Of a stretch of DNA of 5,485 bases, positions 4,710-5,485 are shown in pieces. The notes under the pieces were generated by a model. It was not told where the DNA came from, made no database searches, and saw only the letters and a list, made by a program, of their open reading frames with translations. Positions within the stretch are counted from its first letter, which is position 1. Every line of letters begins with the position of its first letter. The DNA comes from an uncultured Clostridia bacterium (GTDB taxonomy: Bacteria > Bacillota > Clostridia > Christensenellales > Aristaeellaceae), in the NCBI GenBank assembly GCA_937934775.1, contig CALGYL010000357.1, forward strand, positions 1-5,485. The letters are read 5' to 3'. Both the position numbers and the translations under genes were made by a program.

Positions 4710-5485
4710 ATGTCAGTGTGCTCGTGGAGGATACCAGTTCGTCCCCGCAGTACCGGTGCGAACACGGGCTTAGCCTCTTCATCGAGACAAAACACCGTAA
4801 GATCCTGTTCGATATGGGACAGACCGGTCTTTTTCTGGAGAACGCGGACAGAATGGGCGTGGACGTTGGCGCGGTGGATGTGGCGGTCCTCTCTCACGGG
4901 CACTACGACCACGGCGGCGGCATCCCGGCGTTTCTGGTGCGCAATCGCTCCGCCGATGTACTGGTTCACCCCCGCGTATTTGAGCCGCATTTTTCCGTGC
5001 GCGAGGGAGGTCACGTAGCGTTCATCGGGCTAGATCCGGCAGTCACCGCGAATCCACGCATTAAAAGGGCGGCGGAGGCGCAACGGCTGGATACCGAGTT
5101 GACGATCTTCTCCGGTGTTCCGGCAAGAACCCTCTGGCCACCCGCCAACCGGACGCTTATGAAGGCTACGCCTGACGGTTGCGAGGCCGACGACTTCGCC
5201 CACGAACAGCACTTAATCGTCACCGAGGACGGCGAGGATGTGCTGTTCACCGGCTGCGCGCACTGCGGGATCGTGAACATCCTTGAAGCTGCCTGTGCGC
5301 TGCGCGGCCGAGCTCCGCGCGCGGTGGTCGGCGGGTTCCATCTGGTCCTGAAGGAGGGCCCCCAGGGCGGGGACGCGTCCTACGCCGCGCAGGTCGCGGA
5401 GGCGCTGTCAAGGTTTGATTCCAGTTACTACACCGGCCACTGCACCGGCGAGGGCGGCGTGCAGCTTTTGAAGGAGAAGCTCGGA
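4706..5485 (+). CDS. MBL-fold metallo-hydrolase, COG1237-like (C-terminus cut by window edge)
   Basis: 260 codons are open to the right edge with no stop. The metal-binding signature SHGHYDHGGG (63-72) supplies H64, H66, D68 and H69. Later candidate ligands are H186 in TGCAHCGIVN, H212 in GGFHL and H245 in YTGHCTG. The order and the GCxH and TGHCTG motifs fit the COG1237 branch, often annotated as 7,8-dihydropterin-6-yl-methyl-4-(beta-D-ribofuranosyl)aminobenzene 5'-phosphate synthase. That name comes from archaeal work and should not be taken as the reaction here. C184, C187 and C246 lie next to metal ligands. The ATG at 4706 overlaps the previous stop (ATGA) and starts the expected first strand MNVSVLVEDT; the ATG at 4710 is in another frame. 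Little of the protein is probably missing, since TGHCTG lies near the end of the family. Confidence 0.88.
   Translation, partial: MNVSVLVEDTSSSPQYRCEHGLSLFIETKHRKILFDMGQTGLFLENADRMGVDVGAVDVAVLSHGHYDHGGGIPAFLVRNRSADVLVHPRVFEPHFSVREGGHVAFIGLDPAVTANPRIKRAAEAQRLDTELTIFSGVPARTLWPPANRTLMKATPDGCEADDFAHEQHLIVTEDGEDVLFTGCAHCGIVNILEAACALRGRAPRAVVGGFHLVLKEGPQGGDASYAAQVAEALSRFDSSYYTGHCTGEGGVQLLKEKLG

Noticed and set aside
950..5485. Nitrogenase (nif) locus
   Set aside because: The NifX-like and NifH-like folds could suggest it, but there are no nifH, nifD, nifK, nifE or nifN genes, and the MinD-like proteins carry ferredoxin inserts that NifH lacks.
1..5485. CRISPR array, insertion sequence, tRNA or rRNA gene, phage attachment site
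   Set aside because: No regularly spaced repeats, terminal inverted repeats with a transposase, or recognisable RNA gene was seen by eye on either strand.

Overview
The window is a GC-rich stretch of bacterial DNA with every convincing gene on the + strand. Good Shine-Dalgarno sites, near-consensus sigma-70/sigma-A promoters, a rho-independent terminator and only anaerobe-typical protein families point to an anaerobic bacterium. A GC-rich Clostridia-type Firmicute is the best guess; this is inference from family content and not a proven placement.

Left part (1-870): the end of an unrecognised gene may lie at 2-76, followed by a non-coding stretch with lower GC. A promoter (247-274) then drives a stand-alone C_GCAxxG_C_C family gene (322-804), which is closed by a clear hairpin plus T-run terminator (842-867).

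Right part (880-5485): a perfect-consensus promoter (TTGACA, 16 bp, TATAAT) is bracketed by a perfect 11-bp inverted repeat. It starts a tightly packed operon: a DUF5320 small Gly/Arg/Met-rich protein (950-1213), a DUF134 HTH regulator with a Cys-rich tail (1345-1701), an Mrp/NBP35 ATPase (1741-2586), a NifX/NifB-type iron-molybdenum cluster-binding protein (2627-2989), two tandem MinD-like ATPases each with an inserted two-cluster ferredoxin domain (2986-3828 and 3825-4709), and an MBL-fold hydrolase that runs off the right edge (4706-5485). The last four genes are linked by ATGA stop/start overlaps or nearly so, implying translational coupling.

The set of Mrp, NifX-like protein and paired ferredoxin-MinD ATPases has the same composition as the core of the orange protein (orp) cluster of Desulfovibrio, whose small NifX-like protein binds a Mo-Cu-S cluster. 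My working model is a metal-sulfur cluster assembly or carrier module. In it the two ferredoxin-MinD proteins supply ATP-gated electrons, Mrp delivers clusters, the NifX-like protein holds the cluster, and DUF134 controls the operon through the inverted repeat. The window shows the parts; the cargo and the regulatory link are inference. A half-site resembling the operator also overlaps the -35 of the C_GCAxxG_C_C promoter, so both transcription units may share a regulator.
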